NCBI GenBank assembly: GCA_002707765.1
Contig: PANV01000017.1
Location: 12,383-27,965, forward strand
Source: Fidelibacterota bacterium
GTDB lineage: Bacteria > Fidelibacterota > Marinisomatia > SCGC-AAA003-L08 > D37C17
Direction of reading: 5' to 3'
DNA length: 15,583 nt
Position numbers and translations under genes: made by a program. Position 1 is the stretch's first letter; each line of letters opens with the position of its first letter. Of this stretch, positions 7,227 to 14,814 are shown piece after piece. Below the pieces are notes generated by a model. It searched no databases. It saw only the letters and a list, made by a program, of their open reading frames with translations, and was not told where the DNA came from.

Positions 7227-8276
7227 TTAAAATTTTGTAAAATCTAATAAGACCTTACCAAAATTTTTTTTATCTTGTATGTGTTGGTGAGCTTTACTTG
7301 CATCTTCGAAAGGAAAAATTGAATCAATTACTGGTTTTATTGTTGAATCTTTTTGGGTCATTTTAAGTAATTTGCTCATTGCCTTTTTTACTTTATGTTC
7401 CGCACCTTTAAGCTTACCAAGATGATATCCCATTATCGATTTATTCGTTCCAATCATCTCAAAAGGTTTAATTTTTGGCATATTAAAAAATTCTTTAATC
7501 AACGCTATAATTGATCTAGTTTGACCGGTTACTAAGTTTTGATTTCCATAAACAATTAGCTTCCCCATTGGAGCCAGTGTTTTATAGCTTTCTGACCATT
7601 GTTTCCCACCGACAGGATCAACTATTAAATCAACGCCATAACCATTGGTAAAGTCCATAATTTTTTTTCTAACATTTTCATTATAATAATCAATACATAA
7701 GTCAACACCCATATCATAAAGTTTTCCATGTTTCCATTTTGAACTGGTTCCTATAATTTTTGCGCCAACTGATTTTGCTAGTTGAATAGCTGCAGTACCA
7801 ACGCCGCCACCAGCTCCTTGAATGAAGAATATTTCATCTTTTTGTAAATTACCTAAATCAAACATCATCATATATGCCGTCATATAAACTAATGGGAATG
7901 CACCACCATCTGATAATGAAAAATGTTCAGGTAGCTTCATGGCTAGGTTAGCATCAATATTGATATGAGAGGAGTATCCATTAAAAAATACAAATGTCAT
8001 TACAGCATCACCAACTTTAAAATCTTTTACATTTTTACCAACCTTATTAATTACGCCACTGGCTTCTGCACCAATCGGATGAGGAGGTTTTGGGCACCCA
8101 GGATATAAACCCATTCTACTCATTATATCAGCAAAATTAATTCCAGCAAAGCTAGTTTGAATTTGTATTTCATTTTCTGAAGGGCTTGGTAATTCGAAGC
8201 TCTTAACCTGCAGTACATCCGGTGAACCATGTTTAATATATTCTATTCTTTTCATAATACTATAATTTATATTCAT
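7227..8276 (-). CDS. Zinc-independent medium-chain NAD(P)H oxidoreductase (quinone oxidoreductase/VAT1-like)
   Basis: Cytoplasmic MDR-family enzyme that probably reduces a quinone or an activated alkene with NADPH. It has an N-terminal GroES-like domain (HGSPDVLQV, INFADIMSRMG, HPIGAEASGVI, GDAVM) and a Rossmann domain with GAGGGVGTAAIQLAK (154-168) and VDPVGG. The Cys/His zinc ligands of true alcohol dehydrogenases are not evident, fitting the quinone oxidoreductase branch; the long FNMPKIKPFEM and NKSIMGYHLG segments resemble VAT1-type members. Start: the ATG at 8276 follows the amidohydrolase TAA directly (TAAATG), suggesting coupling. The ATG at 8255 (MKRIEYIKHG) matches the usual family N-terminus better. 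Neither has a visible Shine-Dalgarno, so the start is uncertain by 7 residues. Confidence 0.9.
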   Translation of the reverse strand: MNINYSIMKRIEYIKHGSPDVLQVKSFELPSPSENEIQIQTSFAGINFADIMSRMGLYPGCPKPPHPIGAEASGVINKVGKNVKDFKVGDAVMTFVFFNGYSSHINIDANLAMKLPEHFSLSDGGAFPLVYMTAYMMMFDLGNLQKDEIFFIQGAGGGVGTAAIQLAKSVGAKIIGTSSKWKHGKLYDMGVDLCIDYYNENVRKKIMDFTNGYGVDLIVDPVGGKQWSESYKTLAPMGKLIVYGNQNLVTGQTRSIIALIKEFFNMPKIKPFEMIGTNKSIMGYHLGKLKGAEHKVKKAMSKLLKMTQKDSTIKPVIDSIFPFEDASKAHQHIQDKKNFGKVLLDFTKF

Positions 8277-9824
8277 TTAAAGATTTTTATAAACAAAATC
8301 ACCTTTTACAATTGTACCCATTATTTGAACATCTAAAATTTTTGAATCAGGAATTTGTAATAAATTATCAGATAATATCGTGAGATCTGCATCATATCCT
8401 ATTTTAATTTTACCTCTTCTGTTCTCGTCAAAGCCACCAAATGCAGCCCATGTTGTAAACATTTTTAGTGCATTGATTTTACTTATTTTTTCTTGAGGTT
8501 GCCAACCTTGTTTTGGTAGTCCTTCATGATCTTGCCTTGTTACTGCTGCATAAAATTCAAATAACGGATTACCGGTTTCGATTGGGCAATCTGAGCCACC
8601 AGGTATTTTGAGACCAAGTTTGATGAAGCTTTGCCATCTAGAAACGAGAGGTAATCGATATTGACCAATTCTTTCTTGTAGCCATGGCATATCACTAGTA
8701 CAATGACTAGGCTGCATTGATGGTAAAATATTGTAATCCTTAAACATTAAAATATCATCGTCGGATACCATTTGAGCATGTTCGATTCTCCATCTTCTAT
8801 CATTGTTAGATTGTACTGTTTTAGCATAATGATTTAAAACGTATGAGTTTCCCCTATCTCCTATAGCATGAGTATTTAGCTGAAAATTATGTTTAAAACA
8901 AGCCTCGGTTAATTTTTTAAACTCCTCTTTAGATATTAAAATTAACCCACAATTATTATGATCATCACAATAAGGTTCGTGTAATGCCGCTCCCCTACTG
9001 CCTAAAGCACCATCAATAAAGGCTTTTACAGAACGAATCGTATAATAATCATTATTATAGTGTCCATCGTTAAAGTATTTCTTAAGCAGCATTTTATCAT
9101 TACTTCCTAACATTCCATAACACCTAATAGGAAATTTTTTTTCATTAATTAATTCTTTAATTGCATCGACAATTGTGGAATCTTGCCATGCATCATGGAC
9201 ACCAGTAATTCCCATTTTATTAGCTTCTTTGACAGCTGTTCTAATCCATGATTTAACTTGTTTTTTTGTATCAGTTGGTAAATGTGATTTAAAAGAATTC
9301 ATTGCATTATCAATCATTATACAATCATTAATTACGCTACCCCCATCTACTTTGTCAATTGTAGATATGCTTAATCCTGTTTTTTCTATAGCAACATTAT
9401 TAACCCAAGCAGAGTGTCCATCTATTCTGGTAAGATATATTGGATTATTTGGTGAAATATCATTTAAAATATTTTTATGTGGATATTTTCTATTTTGCCA
9501 TAAATTTTGATCCCAACCAAATCCAATAATCCACTCGTTTTCATTTACAGATTTGATTTTTGATTTAATCACTTTTTGAATTTCATTGATTGAATTTATT
9601 TTTTTTAGATTCACCATTTCTAAACGTTTACCAAAATTCTTTAGATGGAAGTGAGCATCAATAAATCCAGGAATAATTGTTAGTCCTGATAAATCTTTAG
9701 TCTCATAATTGGGATTAGGAGAATTAATTTTTTCAATTTTCCCATTTGATATAGTAATAGAATTCACAGTATGGGTACTATCCATAGTAATGATATTTGC
9801 ATTTATAAGATTGTAAGATTTCAT
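8277..9824 (-). CDS. YtcJ-like metal-dependent amidohydrolase
   Basis: A 515-residue amidohydrolase-superfamily enzyme (TIM barrel with one or two metals) that probably hydrolyses an amide bond; the natural substrates of YtcJ-like proteins are mostly unknown. Family marks in order: PGFIDAHFHL (52-61) with the metal-binding pair His58/His60, WIIGFGWDQNLW, RIDGHSAWVN, KAFIDGALGSRGAAL, NTHAIGDRGN, RRWRIEHAQMV, PSMQPSHCTSD, and GGSDCPIETGNPLFEFY with the barrel-end Asp. The C-terminal DADLTIL strand completes the composite sandwich domain. No signal peptide, so cytoplasmic. It is first in the minus-strand run and its TAA touches the ATG of the oxidoreductase. It is divergent from the threonine aldolase gene across 68 bases that must hold both promoters, although no consensus promoter is evident. 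Confidence 0.92.
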   Translation of the reverse strand: MKSYNLINANIITMDSTHTVNSITISNGKIEKINSPNPNYETKDLSGLTIIPGFIDAHFHLKNFGKRLEMVNLKKINSINEIQKVIKSKIKSVNENEWIIGFGWDQNLWQNRKYPHKNILNDISPNNPIYLTRIDGHSAWVNNVAIEKTGLSISTIDKVDGGSVINDCIMIDNAMNSFKSHLPTDTKKQVKSWIRTAVKEANKMGITGVHDAWQDSTIVDAIKELINEKKFPIRCYGMLGSNDKMLLKKYFNDGHYNNDYYTIRSVKAFIDGALGSRGAALHEPYCDDHNNCGLILISKEEFKKLTEACFKHNFQLNTHAIGDRGNSYVLNHYAKTVQSNNDRRWRIEHAQMVSDDDILMFKDYNILPSMQPSHCTSDMPWLQERIGQYRLPLVSRWQSFIKLGLKIPGGSDCPIETGNPLFEFYAAVTRQDHEGLPKQGWQPQEKISKINALKMFTTWAAFGGFDENRRGKIKIGYDADLTILSDNLLQIPDSKILDVQIMGTIVKGDFVYKNL

Positions 9825-9892
9825 ATATAAAAATTAATGAATTATGTATTGAAATTACCTAATTTATTATAGAAATTAAAAGAGCAATTATA

Positions 9893-10927
9893 ATGATTGA
9901 TTTAAGAAGCGATACAGTAACCCTTCCATCACCTGAAATGAAAGAATTTATGTTTAATGCATCGATAGGAGACGATGTATATGGAGAAGATCCATCTGTA
10001 AATTTATTAGAAAATAAAACTTGTGATTTATTTGGAAAAGAAGATGCATTATTTGTTCCTTCAGGTACAATGGCTAATTTAATTTCGGTACTTACCCATT
10101 GCGATCGTGGAGATGAAATCTTACTTGGTAATCAATCACATATTTTTAAGTATGAAGCTGGCGGTAGTTCAGTGCTTGGAGGTGTTCATTCTCATCAGTT
10201 AAATAATAATGATGATGGGACCATTGATATCAATGATATCTTACTTGCAGTCAATGATACTGAAGATACACATTATGCTAAAACTAAATTACTATGTTTA
10301 GAAAATACACACAATAGATGTTATGGCTCTGCAATACCTGTTAAATATTTCCAGGATGTGAGAGATGCAATTAAACCCCATGCATTAAAAATACATCTGG
10401 ATGGTGCAAGAATATTTAATGCATCTGTTGCTTTGAATAAACCTGTTGATAAATTAGTCGAAAACGTAGATAGTCTATCTTGTTGTTTATCTAAAGGACT
10501 ATCTTGTCCATCTGGTTCAATGGTGATAGGTACAAAAAAATTTATTTCTAAGGCTCGAAGATTAAGGAAAATGCTTGGTGGAGGCATGAGGCAGTCAGGT
10601 ATTATGGCTTCAGCTGGGATATATGCTTTAGACTATATGATAGATAGATTAAAAGAAGATCATATTAATGCTCAAAACTTATCTAATGAAATATCAAAGA
10701 TTAATGGATTAGAAATTGATACAACAAAAGTAAAAACCAATTTAGTTTTTTTTAAATTAACTAAAGATAATTTAAATGCTAATCAGTTAATGAAAAAGCT
10801 TTATGAAGAAGATATTAAAATTGATTACAAAGGAAATAATATTTTCAGAATGGTTACGCATTATGGTTTAAAAAATAATCACATTGAAAAAGTTGTAAAA
10901 ACATTTAAATTAATTTTAAACAAATAG
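9893..10927 (+). CDS. ltaE: Low-specificity L-threonine aldolase
   Basis: PLP enzyme that splits L-threonine or allo-threonine into glycine and acetaldehyde, supplying glycine. It has 344 residues, the normal size. Motifs: IDLRSDTVTLPSPEM (2-16), GDDVYGEDPSVN (26-37), FVPSGTMAN (54-62), the PLP-stacking His near 83 (NQSHIF), ENTHN (137-141), HLDGARIFNA (168-177) with Asp170 for the PLP ring nitrogen and Arg173 for the substrate carboxylate, and the Schiff-base Lys201 in LSKGLSCPSGS. GGGMRQSG follows. A weak AAGAG lies upstream of the ATG. It is followed after 8 bases by proS and is probably co-transcribed with it, though no pathway link is obvious. Beta-eliminating relatives share the fold, but the motifs favour the aldolase. 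Confidence 0.94.
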   Translation: MIDLRSDTVTLPSPEMKEFMFNASIGDDVYGEDPSVNLLENKTCDLFGKEDALFVPSGTMANLISVLTHCDRGDEILLGNQSHIFKYEAGGSSVLGGVHSHQLNNNDDGTIDINDILLAVNDTEDTHYAKTKLLCLENTHNRCYGSAIPVKYFQDVRDAIKPHALKIHLDGARIFNASVALNKPVDKLVENVDSLSCCLSKGLSCPSGSMVIGTKKFISKARRLRKMLGGGMRQSGIMASAGIYALDYMIDRLKEDHINAQNLSNEISKINGLEIDTTKVKTNLVFFKLTKDNLNANQLMKKLYEEDIKIDYKGNNIFRMVTHYGLKNNHIEKVVKTFKLILNK

Positions 10928-10931
10928 AGGA
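10926..10931 (+). promoter_or_regulatory. Ribosome binding site for proS overlapping the ltaE stop
   Basis: AGAGGA overlaps the TAG stop of the threonine aldolase gene (10925-10927) and lies only 4 bases before the proS ATG. The spacing is short, but it supports the start at 10936 and coupling to the upstream gene. Confidence 0.6.
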
Positions 10932-10935
10932 TTAT

Positions 10936-12408
10936 ATGTCAAAAGGAGTAACTCCCAAAACTGAAAATTATTCTAAGTGGTACACTGATGTAATTACAAA
11001 AGCAAAATTAGCAGATTATGGTCCAGTCAAAGGAACTATGGTTATAAGGCCATATGGTTATCAACTTTGGGAAAATTTAAAAGATAGTCTTGATTATGAA
11101 TTTAAACAAACAGGACATACGAATGCTTACTTTCCTTTATTTATTCCCAAATCATTTTTAGCAAAAGAAGCAGAGCATGTTGAAGGCTTTGCTAAGGAAT
11201 GTGCAATTGTTACTCATTCCCGATTAAAAAATAATAAAGATAAAACGGATTTAATTCCCGATCCAGATTCTCAACTTGAAGAAGAAATAATTGTTAGACC
11301 GACAAGTGAAACAGTGATTTGGTCAATGTATAAAAAATGGATTAATTCTTACAGAGATTTACCTATCCTTATCAATCAATGGGCGAATGTAGTAAGATGG
11401 GAAATGAGAACAAGATTATTTTTGAGAACTAGTGAGTTTTTATGGCAAGAAGGGCATACTGCACATAGCACTGCAGAGGAGGCAGAAGAAGAAACATTAA
11501 AAATTTTAGATATTTATAGAGATGTCGTTGAAAATGTGTTAGCGATACCTGTTTTATACGGTAAAAAAACAGAAGCTGAAAAGTTTGCAGGTGCAGAAAC
11601 AACTTATTGTATTGAAGCCATGATGGGTGATAAGAGAGCCTTACAAGCAGGGACTTCACATAATTTAGGTCAGAATTTTGCGAAAGCTTTTGATGTTAAA
11701 TTTCAAGATGTTGACAACACAGAAAAATTTGTTTATGCTACAAGCTGGGGTGTCAGCACCAGGTTAATTGGTGCATTAATTATGGTTCACGGAGATGATA
11801 AAGGTCTCAGATTACCACCTAATATTGCGCCTATTCAAATTATCATAGTACCAATTTATAAATCTGAAGATGACCTTGAGAAAATTAAAGAGTTTTTAGC
11901 ACCAACATTTAATTTTTGTAACGATAATCAAATCAGATATCATCTAGATGATAGACCCAAAATGTCACCGGGTTATAAATTTAACGATTGGGAAATGAAG
12001 GGTGTACCTATTAGGGTAGAAGTTGGACTGCGAGATTTAGAGAATGGCAACTTAACAATAGTTAGAAGAGATTCATCTGAAAAAATTATAGATAAAGTTG
12101 AAAAGTTAACAGAAAAATTAGATGAAATATTACAAAGTATACAGGATTCATTATTTAATCAAGCGTTAGAATTTCAACAACAAAATACTAAAAAAGTATC
12201 TAATTATTCTGAATTTAAATCACAAATTACTAGTGGTGCTTTTATTGATTGTGGATGGGATGGAAGTCCTGAAACAGAATCCAAAATAAAATCTGATACA
12301 AATGCAACAATTCGCTGCATACCAATGGAGCAAAATATTAATAATTTAAAATGTATTTACACTGAAAAACCTGCGAAATACCAAGTCATTTTTGCAAAAG
12401 CTTATTAA
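10936..12408 (+). CDS. proS: Prolyl-tRNA synthetase, archaeal/eukaryote-like type
   Basis: Class II synthetase that charges tRNA-Pro with proline. The 490 residues match the short type without the bacterial editing insertion. Visible: the N-terminal KTENYSKWYTDVI and GPVKGTMVIRPYG segments, motif 1 region YFPLFIPKSFL, RPTSETVIW, motif 2 RWEMRTRLFLRTSEFLWQEG, the proline pocket GTSHNLGQNFAKAF, and motif 3 ATSWGVSTRLIGALIMVHGD. An anticodon-binding domain follows, then a C-terminal domain ending in FAKAY with the terminal Tyr typical of this type. In the C-terminal domain only the Cys of DCGWD, RCIP and KCIYT remain: the second Cys of each usual pair is Thr (PETE, KCIYTEK), so zinc binding there is probably lost. 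Start and stop overlap or nearly touch ltaE and recO. Confidence 0.97.
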   Translation: MSKGVTPKTENYSKWYTDVITKAKLADYGPVKGTMVIRPYGYQLWENLKDSLDYEFKQTGHTNAYFPLFIPKSFLAKEAEHVEGFAKECAIVTHSRLKNNKDKTDLIPDPDSQLEEEIIVRPTSETVIWSMYKKWINSYRDLPILINQWANVVRWEMRTRLFLRTSEFLWQEGHTAHSTAEEAEEETLKILDIYRDVVENVLAIPVLYGKKTEAEKFAGAETTYCIEAMMGDKRALQAGTSHNLGQNFAKAFDVKFQDVDNTEKFVYATSWGVSTRLIGALIMVHGDDKGLRLPPNIAPIQIIIVPIYKSEDDLEKIKEFLAPTFNFCNDNQIRYHLDDRPKMSPGYKFNDWEMKGVPIRVEVGLRDLENGNLTIVRRDSSEKIIDKVEKLTEKLDEILQSIQDSLFNQALEFQQQNTKKVSNYSEFKSQITSGAFIDCGWDGSPETESKIKSDTNATIRCIPMEQNINNLKCIYTEKPAKYQVIFAKAY

Positions 12409-13151
12409 TGATTTATGAAACTGAAGCATTAATTTTAAATCGATATCCATATGGAGATACGAGCATTATATGTAATTTATTCACTCGAGACTACGGTCGT
12501 TTAAGTGTTATTTCTAAAGGTGCACGTAAATTAAAAAATATTAATAGTGCAATTTTAAGACCTCTTCAATTCATTGATTTAAATTATTATTACCGGCCTA
12601 AAAGAAATATTCAGTTATTAAAAGAAGCAACTATCAACAAACATTTTTTTCAAACGCATAATAACTATAAAAAAATAGTTTCTAGTTATCAAATAATTGA
12701 TATAATGAATCAAATTTGTAAAATTGAAAACCCTAATGAAATTATTTTTAGATTAGTTAAGAGAACTATGAAAAAGATAAACTTATGTGAAAGTGATAAG
12801 ATTATATTCTACAAAATTTTTTTTAAACTTCAATTATTCAAATATATTGGTTATCAACCAATGATTGAATCATGTGAGATTTGTAGTGATAAATTAGAGA
12901 ATGTATTATTTGATTGGAGTATTGGTCAATTGATATGTACCAAATGCAAAACTAAAAATTCTAATATTAATTTTTCTTCTAAACATTTAAACATAATTAA
13001 ATATTTTTCTAACACCCATATTAATAATATTGATCAATTAGATGTAAAAGATAAAAAATATCTTCATGAAATTGATAAATATTTACTATATTTTTTATCG
13101 TTTCACATAATTAACGTAAAATATTTAAAGTCTATAAATTTTCAAACATGA
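12408..13151 (+). CDS. recO: DNA repair protein RecO
   Basis: Recombination mediator that, with RecR, helps load RecA on SSB-coated single strands and anneals DNA. The 247-residue product has an N-terminal OB fold (YETEALILNRYPYGDTSII, RDYGRLSVISKGARK, LRPLQF) of the RecO type, a helical middle part, and a zinc site with Cys156/Cys159 and Cys177/Cys180 (CEIC and CTKC). The ATG shares one base with the proS stop (TAATG), so translation is coupled. Its TGA overlaps the hydrolase start by 4 bases. The C-terminal half is very Lys/Asn/Ile-rich and weakly conserved, as usual for RecO in AT-rich genomes. Confidence 0.93.
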   Translation: MIYETEALILNRYPYGDTSIICNLFTRDYGRLSVISKGARKLKNINSAILRPLQFIDLNYYYRPKRNIQLLKEATINKHFFQTHNNYKKIVSSYQIIDIMNQICKIENPNEIIFRLVKRTMKKINLCESDKIIFYKIFFKLQLFKYIGYQPMIESCEICSDKLENVLFDWSIGQLICTKCKTKNSNINFSSKHLNIIKYFSNTHINNIDQLDVKDKKYLHEIDKYLLYFLSFHIINVKYLKSINFQT

Positions 13152-13909
13152 GTAACTTAGATTTATTTGATCCCAATAATTATGAATTTAATTCAGATAG
13201 TAAAATAGGCATTTATCTTATACATGGATTTTCTAGCACTACTTCAGAGTTAAAGCAAATAGCAAATTTTTTATCTGATAAAGGCTATCATATCGTATTA
13301 AATAATTTGCCTGGCCATGGTACGACAGTTGATGATTGTAATAATACTAAATTTCAGCAATGGTTAGATTTTTCTAAAGTCGAATTTGCAAAATTATGTT
13401 CCAAATCGGATAAGGTTTTTATCATTGGCCACAGCATGGGAGGAGTAGTTGCATTACACTTAGCAACTATGTTTCCTGTTACAGGCTTAATTCTTGGAGG
13501 CGTTGTGCTTAAGTTTAAACTGTTTTATTTTACAAATTACATTAATAGATTTTTCTGTAAAATAATTAAACATAGAGAAAAAAAATTAACGTTTGAAAAG
13601 TCCATGAGAGATTCTATTACTTTTTATGGTTATAAAGCTTATCCTTTGATTGCTTTAGAACAGTTTAGAAAAATGAATCTTTTTGTAAAGAAGGATTTAC
13701 ATAAAGTGAATAGTCCAACCTTGATTATCCATTCTAAGAATGATCAAGTATCAATCAAAGAAAACGTAGATATCATTAAACAATCGATTAGTTCTCAAAA
13801 TATTGATTTTTTTGAAATGATACATGCACCCCATAGTTTATTTAGAATTAATGAAGAAAGTGACTTGTTATTTAAAGCCTGCTCTGATTTTATAAAGAAA
13901 AATATTTAG
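13148..13909 (+). CDS. Alpha/beta hydrolase (carboxylesterase/monoacylglycerol lipase-like)
   Basis: A 253-residue serine hydrolase similar in layout to bacterial Est30-type carboxylesterases and monoacylglycerol lipases; it probably cleaves short or medium acyl esters. The oxyanion-hole segment is LIHGFSS (24-30), followed by LPGHGTT (54-60). The nucleophile elbow is GHSMGG (94-99) with Ser96. The acid is Asp199 in HSKNDQVS and the base His229 in HAPHSL. A small cap lies between about 120 and 175. No signal peptide, so cytoplasmic. It begins by an ATGA overlap with recO, and its stop overlaps the convergent DUF2797 gene by 4 bases, leaving no room for a separate terminator. The exact substrate cannot be told. 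Confidence 0.92.
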   Translation: MSNLDLFDPNNYEFNSDSKIGIYLIHGFSSTTSELKQIANFLSDKGYHIVLNNLPGHGTTVDDCNNTKFQQWLDFSKVEFAKLCSKSDKVFIIGHSMGGVVALHLATMFPVTGLILGGVVLKFKLFYFTNYINRFFCKIIKHREKKLTFEKSMRDSITFYGYKAYPLIALEQFRKMNLFVKKDLHKVNSPTLIIHSKNDQVSIKENVDIIKQSISSQNIDFFEMIHAPHSLFRINEESDLLFKACSDFIKKNI

Positions 13910-14706
13910 AATTTTATTTTTAGAAAGTAACCTGTATACTTTCTAATATTGAGAACATAGTCATGCTCAAATAATAAATATTGTCCTTTAATACCGCAAA
14001 GTTTTAAATCAATCAGAGGATTTTTATCAAGATTTAATGATCTTATTTTTTGAGGACTGCTAATTTTTGGATAATTTAATGAAGTAATGTTATGATCCTC
14101 AGTAACAAAATTTTGATATTTTGATGATAAAATTTCCTTTAATTTATTTTTTTCAATTAATAAATCTAAGTTAGGATATTCACCTGTTAGCATTCTTCTC
14201 CAATATGTTTTATCTGAAATATGAGTACTTAATTCTTTTTCTATCATACCTGCCAAATATCTGTTAGGAGTTTTAGCAAAAATAAGAGCCTGATGAGCCC
14301 CCTGATCAATCCATCTTGTAGGAATTTGTGTGTGTCTTGTAACTCCTACTTTGAGATTACTAGTAAGAGATAAATAAACATATTGGTCTGATAAACAATA
14401 TTTTTTAGACCATTCCATATCCCGTGATTCCCCTTCATGAGCCCTACATAATTCAGGTTTTAATATACATTCTGATGTTTGTGGTAATCTAATAAAGCAA
14501 GGGTAGCAATAACCCTGCATAAAAGTTTTTTTAATTTTTTGTCCGCAAGCCACACACTCAATTTTTCCATCAAATGAAATAAATAACTTATTTCCAATTA
14601 AATTATTTAAAGGTATTTTATTTTTTTTACCAATTGGTAAGCTATACTGAATTGTCTGTTTTAAAGCAGATTCTAATTTTGATATTTGACCGTAATATTC
14701 TTGCAT
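13906..14706 (-). CDS. DUF2797 family protein
   Basis: A 266-residue protein of unknown function. It has a C-x2-C-x12-C-x2-C arrangement (Cys51, 54, 67, 70: CVAC and CYPC), likely a zinc knuckle, and further Cys at 80, 87 and 104 near CRAHEG. The following core, YVYLSLTSNLKVGVTR (109-124), Arg131 in RW, and acidic residues near 156-158 (MIEKEL), imitates the GIY-x(n)-YIG-x(n)-R-x(n)-E order of GIY-YIG nucleases, though the glycines of the first motif are missing. YWRRMLTGE (168-176) is another conserved-looking block. A nucleic-acid role is only inferred. The ATG is at 14706, with no Shine-Dalgarno and a perfect inverted repeat over the start. It is divergent from topA. Confidence 0.85.
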   Translation of the reverse strand: MQEYYGQISKLESALKQTIQYSLPIGKKNKIPLNNLIGNKLFISFDGKIECVACGQKIKKTFMQGYCYPCFIRLPQTSECILKPELCRAHEGESRDMEWSKKYCLSDQYVYLSLTSNLKVGVTRHTQIPTRWIDQGAHQALIFAKTPNRYLAGMIEKELSTHISDKTYWRRMLTGEYPNLDLLIEKNKLKEILSSKYQNFVTEDHNITSLNYPKISSPQKIRSLNLDKNPLIDLKLCGIKGQYLLFEHDYVLNIRKYTGYFLKIKF

Positions 14707-14730
14707 TATTTAATATAAATATTAAATAAT
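14705..14730. repeat. Perfect 11-bp inverted repeat over the DUF2797 start codon
   Basis: Arms at 14705-14715 (attatttaata) and 14720-14730 (tattaaataat) are exact reverse complements around a 4-base loop. The left arm includes two bases of the DUF2797 ATG. It could be a regulator operator or an A/U-only hairpin at the start of that mRNA. All pairs are A-T, so in such AT-rich DNA chance is also possible. Confidence 0.5.
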
Positions 14731-14741
14731 AATATAACTTG

Positions 14742-14747
14742 TATAAT
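14742..14747 (+). promoter_or_regulatory. Possible -10 element of a topA promoter
   Basis: A perfect TATAAT lies 67 bases before the topA ATG in the divergent DUF2797-topA gap (14707-14814). No good -35 hexamer is found 16-18 bases upstream, where the inverted repeat ends. In AT-rich DNA such matches arise easily, so this is tentative. Confidence 0.35.
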
Positions 14748-14814
14748 AGGATATTAATATGTGTAAGTTTAAAAAGTATTAAATTATAAATTATTTTAAG
14801 GATAATATATTTTT

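Noticed and set aside
9175..9510. 111-codon plus-strand open frame inside the amidohydrolase gene
   Set aside because: Lies wholly antisense to a well-supported gene, has no recognisable domain and no good ribosome site; best explained as a shadow frame.
9825..9892. Divergent promoter pair between the amidohydrolase and threonine aldolase genes
   Set aside because: TTGAAA (9849-9854) and TATTAT (9865-9870) are only 10 bases apart; no properly spaced promoter can be supported in this AT-rich gap.
10321..10587. Minus-strand open frame inside the threonine aldolase gene
   Set aside because: Antisense to the PLP-lysine region of a clear gene; no support as a protein.
11429..11659. Minus-strand open frame inside proS
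   Set aside because: Antisense to motif 2 and the proline-pocket region of a clear gene; composition typical of a shadow frame.
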